A DNA stretch of 64,000 bases from CAVTWH01 sp963794685 (GCA_963794685.1 CAWCFK010000015.1:62001-126000), one strand, 5' to 3'. Positions 28,564-40,198 are shown, counted from the first letter of the stretch. Notes: generated from the letters alone by a model not told the origin. Program-made: numbers and translations.

Positions 28564-29190
28564 ATGCCTCGTCACCGCCTGGGCGCCGCCTGCTGGCTGC
28601 TCGCAACTGCCCTGTTCCTGCTCGCGAACGTGATCGTCGGGTTCGGCTGGCGGGATCCATCGTTCAGTTGGGCCACCAACAACATCAGTGACCTGGGGAA
28701 CGTGACCTGCGGGCGGTGGGACACCACCCGGCCACGCGACGTCTGTTCGCCATGGCACGCGGCGATGAACTCCACGATGGTGCTCACCGGTGTACTGCTT
28801 GCGCTCGGCGTACTGCTTACCTGGCAGGCACTCGGTCACGGTGCCGCCACCCGGGTCGCGCAGACGCTCACGCTCGCGGGTGCCCTGGGATACGTTCTCG
28901 CCGGGGCGTACCCGGCGGACGTCAATGAGAACAACCACTTCCTTGCGGCACTGCTGATCTTCGTACTCGGCAATCTGGCGATGCCCGTGGCCGCCTTGGC
29001 CAGGAAGTCGACGGTGCTGGGCTCGATGCGCGCAGTCAGTCTCGCGCTGGGGCTGGCCGGACTGGCCGGCGTTGTCCTGTTCCTGGCCCAGGTCGATCTC
29101 GGCTTCGGTGTCGGCGGGATGGAGCGGGTGGCCGTGTTCCCGCTGCCGCTCTGGACGGTCGCCGTCGGAGTACGGCTCCTACGGCCTTAA
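28564..29190 (+). CDS. DUF998 family membrane protein
   Basis: 208 residues from ATG 28564. Six hydrophobic segments are visible, with the DUF998 hallmark SWATNNISDLGN after the first helix. The pattern DVCSPWHAAMNSTMVLTGVLLALG at the second-third helix and AGAYPADVNENNHF before the fourth also fit. Function unknown; probably a membrane sensor or channel-like protein. Transcribed alone. Confidence 0.85.
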   Translation: MPRHRLGAACWLLATALFLLANVIVGFGWRDPSFSWATNNISDLGNVTCGRWDTTRPRDVCSPWHAAMNSTMVLTGVLLALGVLLTWQALGHGAATRVAQTLTLAGALGYVLAGAYPADVNENNHFLAALLIFVLGNLAMPVAALARKSTVLGSMRAVSLALGLAGLAGVVLFLAQVDLGFGVGGMERVAVFPLPLWTVAVGVRLLRP

Positions 29191-29395
29191 GGATCTGGGT
29201 GGCCACCCGCGATTGCGGTTACCCAGTGAGCCTCATTGTGGGAGGGCGCGTTGCTGGACTTGCCTGGCCGCGCGCGGGTTGGACAGGTGGGTCAGGGCGT
29301 TGCCCTGGTGAAATCGCAGTCAGCGTGCCCACCCCCGGTCTATTGGCAGATCGCGGCGACCACTGCTACTTTTCCGGAGGCCGTGCGAGAGAACG
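29191..29395. other. Spacer before the leader peptide
   Basis: No gene is supported here. The stretch precedes the Shine-Dalgarno sequence of the leader peptide at 29410 and should contain the promoter of the alpha/beta hydrolase transcript. I cannot name a promoter with confidence. Confidence 0.4.
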
Positions 29396-29409
29396 AGGAG
29401 GTGGTACCC

Positions 29410-29460
29410 GTGAACGTATCGACATGGGTGCTCCCCTCCGGGGTCATGGTCGGACGATAG
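29410..29460 (+). CDS. 16-residue leader peptide of probable attenuator
   Basis: GTG 29410 to TAG 29458-29460 encodes VNVSTWVLPSGVMVGR. It has a much better Shine-Dalgarno sequence (GAGGAGGTGG, 29396-29404) than most genes here. The stop codon falls inside the first of two alternative hairpins, and the alpha/beta hydrolase starts 45 bases further on. This is the layout of a translational-attenuation leader as found before antibiotic-resistance genes. That it is translated is inferred. Confidence 0.55.
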   Translation: MNVSTWVLPSGVMVGR

Positions 29461-29505
29461 GTCGTCCGGGAGCGCCGTTCACGAGCACTCCCGAAAGGCA
29501 CGACC
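29451..29505 (+). promoter_or_regulatory. Mutually exclusive hairpins controlling the alpha/beta hydrolase start
   Basis: Hairpin A pairs CGGACGA (29451-29457) with TCGTCCG (29462-29468) around TAGG. Hairpin B pairs GGTCGT (29460-29465) with ACGACC (29500-29505), and CGGGAG (29467-29472) with CTCCCG (29488-29493), placing the AAAGG ribosome-binding site in an internal loop and ending at the ATG. Both use bases 29462-29468, so only one can form. The leader peptide ends within A. Confidence 0.55.
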
Positions 29506-30246
29506 ATGGAATTCACTGCCGAACACCGTCTCGACGGCGGCGTCCTCGAACGCACATTCACTCTCGGCGAGCTCCCCGGCATCCTGTGGACGCCTGAATC
29601 CGCGTCCGCATCCGCGCCGATTCCGCTGATTCTGCTCGGCCACCCCCCGCTCGGCCTGCCCAAGATGTACCCCCGGCTGGTGGCCCGGGCCCGACACTGC
29701 GCGGCGGAGGGCTTCGCCGCGGCCACCATCGAGCTGCCCGGCAGCGGTGACCGGCCCCGTTGGGCCGCCGCCGAGCAGGCGCGCGCCGACCTGCGCCGGG
29801 CGGTGGCGGCCGGCGAGCCGATCGGCGGCGAGATCATCGACGCCCTCATCCTCCCGCTCGTCGAGAAGTCGGTGCCGGAGTGGCAGACCGCCCTGGACGC
29901 CGTTCTAGCGCTTCCCGAGATCGGCGGCCCGGTCGGGTACTCGGGGGGAGTGATCTCCATCGGCATCCGGTTGGCGGTGGTCGAACCGCGCATCGTGGCC
30001 GCCGGCCTCTTCGCCGGGAGTTTCGTGCCCGCCGCCATGTTCTCCGAGGCCCGCCGGGTCACCATTCCGCTGCATGTGCTGCTGCAGTGGGACGACGAAG
30101 GCAACGACCGGCAGGCGGCCCTGGACCTGTTCGACGCCTTCGGTTCCCGGGAGAAGACGCTGCACGCCAACATGGGCGGGCACACCGGCGTCCCGCACTT
30201 CGCGGGAGACGACGCGAACCGGTTCTTCGTCCGACACCTGAAGTAG
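29506..30246 (+). CDS. Alpha/beta hydrolase
   Basis: 246 residues. The fold is recognisable: an oxyanion-region LILLGHPPLG after the first strands, a nucleophile elbow-like GYSGGVIS near residue 146 with serine in G-Y-S-G-G, an aspartate in LLQWDDEG, and a histidine in MGGHTGVPHF near the C-terminus. Substrate unknown. Its start codon and weak AAAGG site lie in the 3' arm of a hairpin behind a short leader peptide, so expression is probably induced by something that stalls ribosomes; an antibiotic-detoxifying role is conceivable but not shown. Confidence 0.82.
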   Translation: MEFTAEHRLDGGVLERTFTLGELPGILWTPESASASAPIPLILLGHPPLGLPKMYPRLVARARHCAAEGFAAATIELPGSGDRPRWAAAEQARADLRRAVAAGEPIGGEIIDALILPLVEKSVPEWQTALDAVLALPEIGGPVGYSGGVISIGIRLAVVEPRIVAAGLFAGSFVPAAMFSEARRVTIPLHVLLQWDDEGNDRQAALDLFDAFGSREKTLHANMGGHTGVPHFAGDDANRFFVRHLK

Positions 30247-30432
30247 CTGGCAACCTCGCCGCCCGCAAGCCGCCGGTCACTGCCGACCAGGTGGCCGACT
30301 TCGCAACCGACCCCGCGCCGGTCAGTTAGTCGCGCTCAGGTCCGGGCGATCGCGGCCGTCCCGACCCCCCTGAGCGGCGCGTACGTTGCCCGGCCGGGCT
30401 GTGGGCGCGGGGCCCGTGCGAGACTTGGGCAC

Positions 30433-31863
30433 GTGCGTAAACCCGCTGTTCCCAATGTCCTGGCCGGTCGCTACGCCTCGGCGGCGCTGGTGTCGATCTG
30501 GTCGCCGGAGGAGAAGGTACGCGCGGAGCGCCGGCTGTGGCTGGCCGTGCTGAGGGCCCAACGCGACCTCGGGGTCCCGGTGCCGGACGGCGCGATCGAG
30601 GCGTACGCGGCCGTGCTGGACAACGTCGACCTGGTCAGCATCGCCGAGCGGGAGCGGGTGACCCGGCACGACGTGAAGGCGCGGATCGAGGAGTTCTCGG
30701 CGCTGGCCGGGTACGAGCAGATCCACAAGGGGATGACCTCCCGCGACCTCACCGAGAACGTCGAGCAACTCCAGATCCGGGCGTCGCTGGAGCTGATCCG
30801 GGCGCGGGTGGTGGCCACCCTGGCCCGCCTCGCGGCCCGTGCCGTTGAGCACGCCGACACGGTCATGGTGGGCCGGTCGCACAACGTGCCCGCGCAGGCC
30901 ACCACGCTCGGCAAGCGCTTCGCCAGCGCGGCCGAGGAGCTGCTGATCGGCTACGAGCGCCTCGACGACCTGATCGCCCGGTACCCGCTGCGCGGCATCA
31001 AAGGCCCGGTCGGCACCTCCTCAGACCAACTCGACCTCTTTGACAACGACCCGAGTAAGGCAGCGCAACTCGAACGACTCACCGCACGGCACCTGGGCTT
31101 CCAGCGGGTATTCGACAGCGTCGGCCAGGTCTACCCCCGGTCGCTGGACTTCGACGTGGTCGCAGCGCTCGTGCAGACCGCCGCCGCGCCGAGCAGCCTG
31201 GCCACCAGCATCCGGTTGATGGCCGGGCAGGAGCTGGTCACCGAAGGCTTCAAAGCCGGCCAGGTGGGCTCCAGCGCGATGCCGCACAAGATGAACACGC
31301 GCTCCTGCGAGCGGGTCAACGGACTGGCCGTGATCCTCCGCGGGTACCTGTCGATGATCGGCGAGCTGGCCGGCGACCAGTGGAACGAGGGGGACGTGTC
31401 CTGCTCGGTGGTCCGCCGGGTGGCGTTGCCGGACGCCTTCTTCGCCCTCGACGGGCTGTTCCAGACGTTCCTCACGGTGCTCGACGAGTTCGGCGCGTAC
31501 CCGGCGGTGATCTCCCGCGAACTCGACCGCTACCTGCCCTTCCTGGCAACCACGAAGGTGCTGGTCGCAGCGGCCCGGCGCGGAGTGGGCCGGGAGGTGG
31601 CGCACGAGGCGATCAAGGAGCACGCGATCGCGGTGGCGTTGGCCATGCGGGAGAAGGGCAGCGCCGAAAACGACCTCTTCGACCGGTTGGCCGCCGACTC
31701 CCGGCTGGGCCTGACCCGGGCCGAGATCGACAGTCTGGTGGCGGACCGGGCGGCGTTCACCGGCGCGGCCCCGGCCCAGGTACATGCCGTCGCCGACCGG
31801 GTGGCCGAAGTGGTCGCCAAGCACCCGGACGCCGCCGCGTACACCCCGGACCCGATTCTCTGA
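30433..31863 (+). CDS. purB: Adenylosuccinate lyase
   Basis: 476 residues from GTG 30433. It removes fumarate from SAICAR and from adenylosuccinate, acting twice in purine synthesis. Family motifs: TRHDVKARIEEFS, KGMTSRDLTENVEQLQ, MVGRSHNVPAQATTLGKRFAS, and the fumarase/aspartase-superfamily signature GSSAMPHKMN. This is the long actinobacterial form. It stands alone between the alpha/beta hydrolase and a convergent membrane-protein gene; purC, often nearby in relatives, is not here. Confidence 0.97.
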   Translation: MRKPAVPNVLAGRYASAALVSIWSPEEKVRAERRLWLAVLRAQRDLGVPVPDGAIEAYAAVLDNVDLVSIAERERVTRHDVKARIEEFSALAGYEQIHKGMTSRDLTENVEQLQIRASLELIRARVVATLARLAARAVEHADTVMVGRSHNVPAQATTLGKRFASAAEELLIGYERLDDLIARYPLRGIKGPVGTSSDQLDLFDNDPSKAAQLERLTARHLGFQRVFDSVGQVYPRSLDFDVVAALVQTAAAPSSLATSIRLMAGQELVTEGFKAGQVGSSAMPHKMNTRSCERVNGLAVILRGYLSMIGELAGDQWNEGDVSCSVVRRVALPDAFFALDGLFQTFLTVLDEFGAYPAVISRELDRYLPFLATTKVLVAAARRGVGREVAHEAIKEHAIAVALAMREKGSAENDLFDRLAADSRLGLTRAEIDSLVADRAAFTGAAPAQVHAVADRVAEVVAKHPDAAAYTPDPIL

Positions 31864-31950
31864 CCGCAGACCGTCACCACGCCGACGGCCGTCCGGCCGT
31901 GGCCCGGCGCGTCCGCGCGGCGCGGCTGCGCGCCGGGATGCCAGCGCGGC

Positions 31951-33672
31951 TCAGCGCAGGGAAACCAGGTGGAGCAGGGCGACCAGGGCCGGGACGGCCG
32001 CCGCGCAGGCCAGGTAGAGCGCGGCCGGGCGCGGCGCGGTCGGCAACGGCGGCGGGTCGCCGAGCAGCGAGTGCTGCCGGGTGTGCCGCAGCGCCAGGGT
32101 CAGTTGCCGGGCGGTCCGCTCGTGCGTGCGGCCGAGGCGGCGGCGGGCCGGGATCACCGTGCCGCCCGCGCCTTCCGCGATCACCGTCACGTCGGCCCGG
32201 CTGGCGGCCAACTGCACCACGTCGTCCCAGCGCGCGGTGAAGCCGCCGAACGGGGTGAGCACGGCCAGGCCGGAGCCGTGCCAGTGCACCCGGGGGCGCA
32301 GCTGGGTACGCCAGTACAGCTCGCTGGTGAGCGCGAAGACGACCACCGCGAGCACCGGCAGGCCGATCCCGGGCAGCGTCATGAACCGGGCGAACACCAG
32401 CACCACCAGGCAGCCCAGCAGGACCGTCTGACCGGCGATCGGGGCGAGCGCGCGCTGGTGCTCGCGTACCTGGAAATCCACCGTGCGGTCGACGGGCAGC
32501 AGTTCGTCGGTCGGGACCGGGGTGTCCAGGCTCTCCGGCTCGGTCCCCGGTTCGGCGCCGGCGATGGCCGGCCGGGCCGGGGTGAGCAGGGTGCCGTCCA
32601 CGGTGACCGCGCACCAGTGGCCGGGCCGGTCGACGCCGTAGAGGGTGGCCACCACGGGAGCGTCCGATGCGCCGGGACCGACCGGATCGGTGCCGCGTGA
32701 CTCCACGTCCGGCCCGGTCGGGCTGGCCAGCCGGGCCCCGGTGCGCCGACGTTGCGCCTGGTAGATCAGGTACGGCAGGTCCAGGTCGTTGGCCGGTTCG
32801 AACGGGAAGACGGCGATGGTCCCGTCGGCGTCGATGACCCGGACCAGCCGGGCCGGCTGCGGGTGGCGCAGGAAGTTGCGCAGACCCGCCTCGTACCCGC
32901 GGGCGCGGGCCAGGGCCGCGAGCGCCAGGGCGGCGGCCAGTTCGGCGAAGACCAGCAGCCCGGTGACGTCGTACGGCTCGCTGACCGGCTGGCGCAGGCC
33001 GGAGGCGTTGACGTAGAAGGTCAACGTGCTGCCCACCGGGTACGCCCCGGAGTTGAGCACTTCGACGCGGACGTCGATGTCGGGCAGCCGTACCGTGATC
33101 GTGGTGTCGTTGACGTGGCCGGTGACCCGGGCCGGCACGACGGCGGCCGCGCTCTGCTGGGCCTGTACCCGGCGCTGCTGGGCGAGGGTGCCCCAGGTGA
33201 TCGCGGCGGCGGCCAGCGCCAGCGCTGCGGCGACCAGTCGCCAGCCCCGGCCGAGTCGGGGGCGGCGGCCGACCGGGGCCGGCACCGGCAGGGTGAGCGC
33301 CGGGGGCAGCGCCTCGTGATCGGTGCGGGCGGCGACGAAGAGGCAGAGCGCCGCGTACGCCAGTGACGCGCCCTGGACCCACCAGGCGAAGCCACCGCCG
33401 AGTTGCTCGCCCACCAGCCAGCCGACGTTGAGCGCGACGGCGAGCACGGCGGCGGTCCAGCGGTGGATGAACACAGCGAACGCCGAGCCGGTCAGCAGGC
33501 CGAGGATGACCGCGCCGGTCCAGTCGGGGGTGCACGGGTCGCTCACCGAGCAGTCGGCGGCGCCACCGGCGCCCACGCCGATCACCACGAAGAGGGCGAC
33601 GGCGGCTGCGAAGACCCAGCTTCCCGGGTACCGCAGCGGTCGCCACCAGGCCGCCTGGCCGGCCGCGCTCAT
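31951..33672 (-). CDS. Large membrane protein of unknown function
   Basis: 573 residues. Hydrophobic helices lie at about 18-38, 50-70, 72-90, 98-115, 145-165, 235-255, 405-440 and the C-terminus (ALYLACAAAVPALVALLHLV). Between helices five and six is an extracytoplasmic domain of about 70 residues. A soluble region of about 150 residues (DADGTIAVFPFEPANDLDLPYL, VVATLYGVDRPGHWCAV) precedes the last helices, and a PH-like segment (VHWHGSGLAVLTPFGGFTARWDDV) follows. I recognise no named family. Confidence 0.75.
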   Translation of the reverse strand: MSAAGQAAWWRPLRYPGSWVFAAAVALFVVIGVGAGGAADCSVSDPCTPDWTGAVILGLLTGSAFAVFIHRWTAAVLAVALNVGWLVGEQLGGGFAWWVQGASLAYAALCLFVAARTDHEALPPALTLPVPAPVGRRPRLGRGWRLVAAALALAAAAITWGTLAQQRRVQAQQSAAAVVPARVTGHVNDTTITVRLPDIDVRVEVLNSGAYPVGSTLTFYVNASGLRQPVSEPYDVTGLLVFAELAAALALAALARARGYEAGLRNFLRHPQPARLVRVIDADGTIAVFPFEPANDLDLPYLIYQAQRRRTGARLASPTGPDVESRGTDPVGPGASDAPVVATLYGVDRPGHWCAVTVDGTLLTPARPAIAGAEPGTEPESLDTPVPTDELLPVDRTVDFQVREHQRALAPIAGQTVLLGCLVVLVFARFMTLPGIGLPVLAVVVFALTSELYWRTQLRPRVHWHGSGLAVLTPFGGFTARWDDVVQLAASRADVTVIAEGAGGTVIPARRRLGRTHERTARQLTLALRHTRQHSLLGDPPPLPTAPRPAALYLACAAAVPALVALLHLVSLR

Positions 33673-33860
33673 CGCCTCGGTCCGGTGGCCTCGCGCGGGT
33701 GCCGCATCGCCGCATCATGCCTGCCCCCGGCCCCGCCCGACAACCTCGATCACCCTCACCCGGGCGCGTCGCGGCCGGGAACGCGGCGGTGCCAGCCAAC
33801 CTGGTCGGGTGTCAGATCGACCACACCGTCCGAGTGCTGGGCGGAGGCTGGCTATAGTGA

Positions 33861-33965
33861 TCGTTTGCGAAGGGGAGTAGCCCCCAATCGCGGGAGTCGA
33901 CATGCTGGCGCTCGTCGCCCGGCCCCGCGGCCCGCTCAGGCGGGTGGGCGAGACCTTCGACCACA
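33861..33965 (+). ncRNA. Manganese riboswitch (yybP-ykoY family)
   Basis: The conserved features of the yybP-ykoY aptamer are all present in order: AAGGGGAGTAGCC (33870-33882), GTCGACATGCTG (33896-33907), a GC-rich variable arm, and GCGAGACCTTCGACC near 33948-33962. P1 pairs CGAAGG with CCTTCG. A TATAGT -10 candidate lies at 33853. The gene behind it belongs to the UPF0016 family of manganese exporters, the classical partner of this riboswitch, so manganese binding should raise exporter expression. Confidence 0.93.
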
Positions 33966-34028
33966 GGTACGCGTCAGTTGGCGTGCCGGGTCGAAGGCAG
34001 CTGCCCCGGCCCGGCCGGGAAGGAAATG

Positions 34029-34637
34029 ATGGAGTTCCTCACCGCACTCGGCACCGCATTCATTCTGATCTTCGCGGTCGAGCTGCCGGACAAGACGTTT
34101 GTCGCGACCCTGGTGCTCGCCACCCGGTACCGGGCGCTGATGGTGTGGCTCGGCGTGGTGGCCGCCTTCGGGGTGCAGTGCGTGGTGGCGGTGGTCGCCG
34201 GGCGGCTGATCGCGCTCCTGCCGGAGCGCCCGATCAAGCTGGTCACCGCTGCGCTGTTCCTGATCGGCGCGATCGTGCTGGCCTGGTCGGCCCGCAAGGC
34301 ACAGGCCGAGGAGCGGGAGCAGGAGCAGCGGTACGAGGCGAAGCTGGCCAACCGCCGGGCCACCGGGCTACGCGCCGCCGGGGCCAGTTTCCTGGTGCTC
34401 TTCGCGGCTGAGTGGGGCGACCTGTCGCAGCTGTTCACGGCCGGTCTGGTGGCCAAGGGCGGGCATCCGGTCGCGGTCTTCATCGGCGCCTGGGCGGCGC
34501 TGGCCACCGTCTCCGCGCTCGCGGTGCTGCTCGGGCGGGTGTTCCTCCGCTACGTCAGCCTGACGGTCGTGCAGTATGTCGGTGCGGTCCTCTGTCTGGG
34601 CTTGACCGCACTTACCCTGTTCAGCGCGTTTTCGTGA
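34029..34637 (+). CDS. UPF0016/TMEM165 (GDT1) family manganese exporter
   Basis: 202 residues from ATG 34029 (a second ATG is one codon earlier, too close to GGAAGGA). It has six membrane segments in two repeats, each with the family motif in variant form: AVELPDKTFVATL in the first and AAEWGDLSQL in the second, matching E-x-G-D-(K/R)-(S/T). A charged loop of about 35 residues (KAQAEEREQEQRYEAK) separates the halves. Bacterial members export Mn2+. It is controlled by the riboswitch directly upstream and lies before purS. Confidence 0.92.
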   Translation: MEFLTALGTAFILIFAVELPDKTFVATLVLATRYRALMVWLGVVAAFGVQCVVAVVAGRLIALLPERPIKLVTAALFLIGAIVLAWSARKAQAEEREQEQRYEAKLANRRATGLRAAGASFLVLFAAEWGDLSQLFTAGLVAKGGHPVAVFIGAWAALATVSALAVLLGRVFLRYVSLTVVQYVGAVLCLGLTALTLFSAFS

Positions 34638-34720
34638 CCCGAAGCCCGGCCCGGGTGCCGCAGGTGGCGCCAGTGCCGCCCGGTAGGCTTCGGGGCACCC
34701 GAAAGGTATAGGAGTGCTTC

Positions 34721-34966
34721 GTGGCTCGCGTCGTGGTGGACGTCATGCTCAAGCCGGAGATTCTCGACCCGCAGGGCCAGGCGGTAGCGAACGCGCTGCC
34801 CCGGCTTGGCGTCGAGGGGGTCGCGTCGGTGCGCATCGGCAAGCGCATCGAAATCGAGTTCAACGGTGAACCCGACCTCGCCCAGGCCACCGATATCGCC
34901 GACCGACTGCTCGCCAACCCGGTGATCGAAGAGTTCACCGTCCGGGTCGAGGACGCCGCCGAATGA
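34721..34966 (+). CDS. purS: Phosphoribosylformylglycinamidine synthase subunit PurS
   Basis: 81-residue small subunit that holds PurQ and PurL together in the FGAM synthase complex. Seen: VVVDVMLKPEILDPQGQAVANALPRLG at the start and a ferredoxin-like beta-alpha-beta pattern through VRIGKRIEIEF and a closing FTVRVEDAAE. GTG start behind TAGGAG. The stop overlaps the ATG of purQ by four bases, so purS, purQ and purL form one coupled operon. Confidence 0.96.
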   Translation: MARVVVDVMLKPEILDPQGQAVANALPRLGVEGVASVRIGKRIEIEFNGEPDLAQATDIADRLLANPVIEEFTVRVEDAAE

Positions 34967-35658
34967 GAATCGGCGTCGTCACCTTCCCGGGTTCCCTCGA
35001 CGACAACGACGCCCGGCGGGCCGTCGGGATCGCCGGTGCGGATGCGGTGGCGCTCTGGCACAACGATCCCGACCTGCACCGCGTGGACGCCGTCGTGTTG
35101 CCGGGCGGCTTCTCCTACGGCGACTACCTGCGCTGCGGCGCGATCTCCCGGTTCTCCCCGGTGATGCAGACCGATCATCGAGGCGGCCCGCGGTGGCCTG
35201 CCGGTGCTGGGCATCTGCAACGGCTTCCAGATCCTCTGCGAGGCGCACCTGCTGCCCGGCGCCCTGGTCCGCAACTCCCACCTGCACTTCCGCAACCGCG
35301 ACCAACTCCTGCGGATCAGCTCCGTGGCCAGCGCCTGGACCGGCGGCTTCGGGGAGGGTCAGGAGGTGCTGATCCCGGTGAAAAACGGCGAGGGGCGCTA
35401 CGTCGCCGACGAAGGCACCCTGGACGCGTTGGAGGCTGACGGTCGGGTGGTGGCCCGCTACATCGGCGGCAACCCGAACGGCTCGATGCGCGACATCGCC
35501 GCGATCCGCAACGAGGCCGGCAACGTGGTCGGCATCATGCCGCACCCGGAGCACGCGGTGGAGGAGTTGACCGGGCCGTCCGTCGACGGGCTGACCTTCT
35601 TCGCCTCGGTGCTCGCGCACATCTCGTCCGGCGCGCCGTTGGCGGCGGGTGCCGCCCG

Positions 35659-35662
<4 letters not shown>
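34963..35662 (+). CDS. purQ: Phosphoribosylformylglycinamidine synthase subunit PurQ, apparent +1 frameshift
   Basis: Class I glutamine amidotransferase that feeds ammonia to PurL. N-terminal part in frame 1: RIGVVTFPGSLDDNDARRAV, VVLPGGFSYGDYLRCGAIS, FSPVMQT. From 35174 the family sequence continues in frame 3: IIEAARGGLPVLGICNGFQILCE (nucleophile Cys in GICNGFQ), then IMPHPEHAVEE (His, Glu of the triad). Removing one base from ACCGATC at 35170-35174 joins them. Since the operon is otherwise perfect and the gene is needed for purine synthesis, a sequencing error is the likeliest reason. ATGA overlaps couple it to purS and purL. Confidence 0.92.
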
Positions 35663-38028
<2,366 letters not shown>

Positions 38029-38044
38029 CCGACGACTCACGGAG

Positions 38045-38079
38045 AAGGGGCGGTACCGGATATCCGGTGCCGCCCCTTT
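38045..38079. terminator. purL terminator hairpin
   Basis: AAGGGGCGGTACCGG pairs with CCGGTGCCGCCCCTT (one G-T pair) around a short AT loop, followed by TC and GTTTG. It serves the purSQL operon and faces the convergent surface-protein gene. Confidence 0.85.
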
Positions 38080-38112
38080 CGTTTGTGCCCGTACTGGTCC
38101 GGGCCGGGTGGG

Positions 38113-40068
38113 TCAGTTGTCCAGCCAGTCCAGGGACGGGCGCGGCTCGGGAGCGCGGGCCGGGCCGGCGGAGTGCCGGGAGCCGGCGTCGTAGCCGTCC
38201 TCGCGGGGGCTGTACGCCTGGTCGTATCCGCCGTACTGGGCCGGCTGCGGGGGGTACCCGCCGGCACGGGGTGCGCCACTGGTCGGCCGGGGCGCGCCAC
38301 TGGTGGGACGAGGTGCGCCACTGGTCGGCCGGGGCTCGGCGGGACCTGTGCCGTACCCGGGCTCGTAGCCCCGGGTCGGCTGCTCGTATCCGCCGCGCGG
38401 GGCCTCGTAGCCACCCCGGGGCGCTTCGTAGCCGCGGGTCGGCTGCTCGTAGCGGCGGGCTCGGCCGGCGGGTACCCGCCACGCGGTGCGCCGCCCCGGG
38501 GGGCGCCGCCGTACTCGCCGCCGCCGTACTCGTTACCGCCACCGCCGTACTCGCCGCCGCGTCGGGGCTCGCCGCCCCGGTACGGGGCTCCGGAGGCCGG
38601 GCCGGCGGAGGCGTACGGGTCGGCCGGGTAGCCCTCGGCCCGGTACGGGTCCTGCTGGTACTGGGTCGGTGCCGGCGGCGCCTGGTACGGGTCGGCGGGC
38701 GCCGGGTAGCGCTCCTCCGGGTACCCGCCGCCGTAGCTGGTGGGCTCGTCGTAGCGGCCGTCCCGGCCACCACCGGCGTACGGGTCGCGGGGCCGGCGGC
38801 CGGGCGGCCGGGGTGTACGCGGTCGGCTGGTCGTAGCCCGCGTTGTACTGGCCCTGGCCCGGGCCCTGCGGCGGCCGCTGTCCGTACTGGCCGCCGCCGT
38901 ACTGCTGCGGCGAGCGCGGCGGCGGAGCGCCGTACGGGTCCGGGTACTCGTCGTCGACAACCGGGCGTACCACCGCGGTCCGGTCGTCGAAGCCGGGGCT
39001 GCGGGCGGCCACCATGGTGGCCTGCTCCGGGCGGCGGGCGGCCGGGCGGGCGCCCGGCGGCGGGCCGCGCCGGACCGGGGCGGGCTCGTCGTCCTCGTCC
39101 TCGTCGTCATCTTCGTTGCGACGGCGCAGCAGCAGGGTGGCGATCGCGCCGATACCGGCGAGGATGAGCACCGCACCCGCGATGATCATGAAAGTCAGGT
39201 AGTGGTTCGACTTGCCGCTGGGGGCGTCCGCGAGCGGAACCGTGCTGGCCGCCGAGTCGGTCGCGGTCGGCGCGGCGGCGGCAGGCGCGGTGTCCGAGGG
39301 GCCTGCGGTGATCACCGAGGTCATCGTGACCTCGAAGGTTGCCGGCTGACCGGCCGTCAGGTTGAACGGGCGGGCGTCGTAGGTGTAGCCGTCCTTGGTG
39401 GCGGTGATGGCCGCCGTCCCCGGGCTGATGTTCTTGTTGCCGGAGGACTTGAAGGTGTAGGCGCCGGCCGCGTTGGAGGTGGCGTCGAAGTCGTGGTTGT
39501 CGGCGTCCTGCAGCTGCAGCTTGACCCCGGGGATGCCCTTGCCGGTGGCGATGTCCTTGACGACTCCGGTGACCTGCGGAACCACGTTGCTCGGCTGCGA
39601 CTGTGCGGCCGGTCCATGCAGGGTGACCTGGAAGTTGTCCGACTTGCCGCCGGCAGTGACCGCGCCGGTGCCGGTCGCGGTGCTGCCCGCACCGACGCTC
39701 ACGCTCGACTTGGCAGCCACGATGAGGGTGACGGTGCCGGTGAACTTGCCGTCGTCGGGGGTCGTCGCCGGCAAGTTGCCCGAGCAGTTGTTGCCGGAGC
39801 AGTTCACCGACCCGGAGCCGTTGAAACTGACATCAGAGCCGAGGCCGGCCAGAGACACGGTGATCGCCACCGTGGGGTCGGCGACATCGGCGGTGACCTT
39901 GATGGTCAGCTGCTTGCTGTCGCCCGGCTGCATGTCGAGCGAGGAAGTCACGCTGACGGTTGTGATCGCCGCGTAGGCGGCTGTGGGTATGGCTACCCCG
40001 ATGACGGCAGCGGTCAGCGCCAGTACCAGTCCGGCGCTCAGCCTCCGAGTCCCTCGGTGCGTAGTCAC
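38113..40068 (-). CDS. Surface protein with carboxypeptidase-regulatory-like domain, two apparent frameshifts
   Basis: From GTG 40068: a signal peptide (TTHRGTRRLSAGLVLALTAA..., cleavage after AAYA), then two extracytoplasmic domains. The first contains CSGNNCSG. The second is a carboxypeptidase-regulatory/SpaA-like beta-sandwich (VTGVVKDIATGKGIPGVKLQLQ ... AGAYTFKSSG). One membrane helix (LTFMIIAGAVLILAGIGAI) precedes a very acidic patch and a long Pro/Gly/Tyr/Gln-rich cytoplasmic tail. The tail shifts frame near 38789 (one extra G in GGGG) and back near 38453 (one G lacking). The corrected end reads RGYEAPRGGYEAPRGGYE ... PRPSLDWLDN with stop at 38113. Function unknown; possibly an actinobacterial cell-envelope organiser. 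Confidence 0.72.
38271..38333 (-). repeat. Three 21-bp coding repeats
   Basis: Three tandem 21-base copies (38271-38291, 38292-38312, 38313-38333) encode PTSGAPR in the low-complexity tail of the surface protein. The middle copy differs by a few bases. Confidence 0.75.
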
Positions 40069-40198
40069 GTCCACCGCCTTCCCGGTCTTGACCACCCCCC
40101 GTGCACGATGCACCGTGGGCAACTATGCCAAGTCCGGCGCGCATCCGGTAGGGAAGGTGGGTCCGAAGTGGTCGGTAACTCAGGCGTATTGTCCCGGC

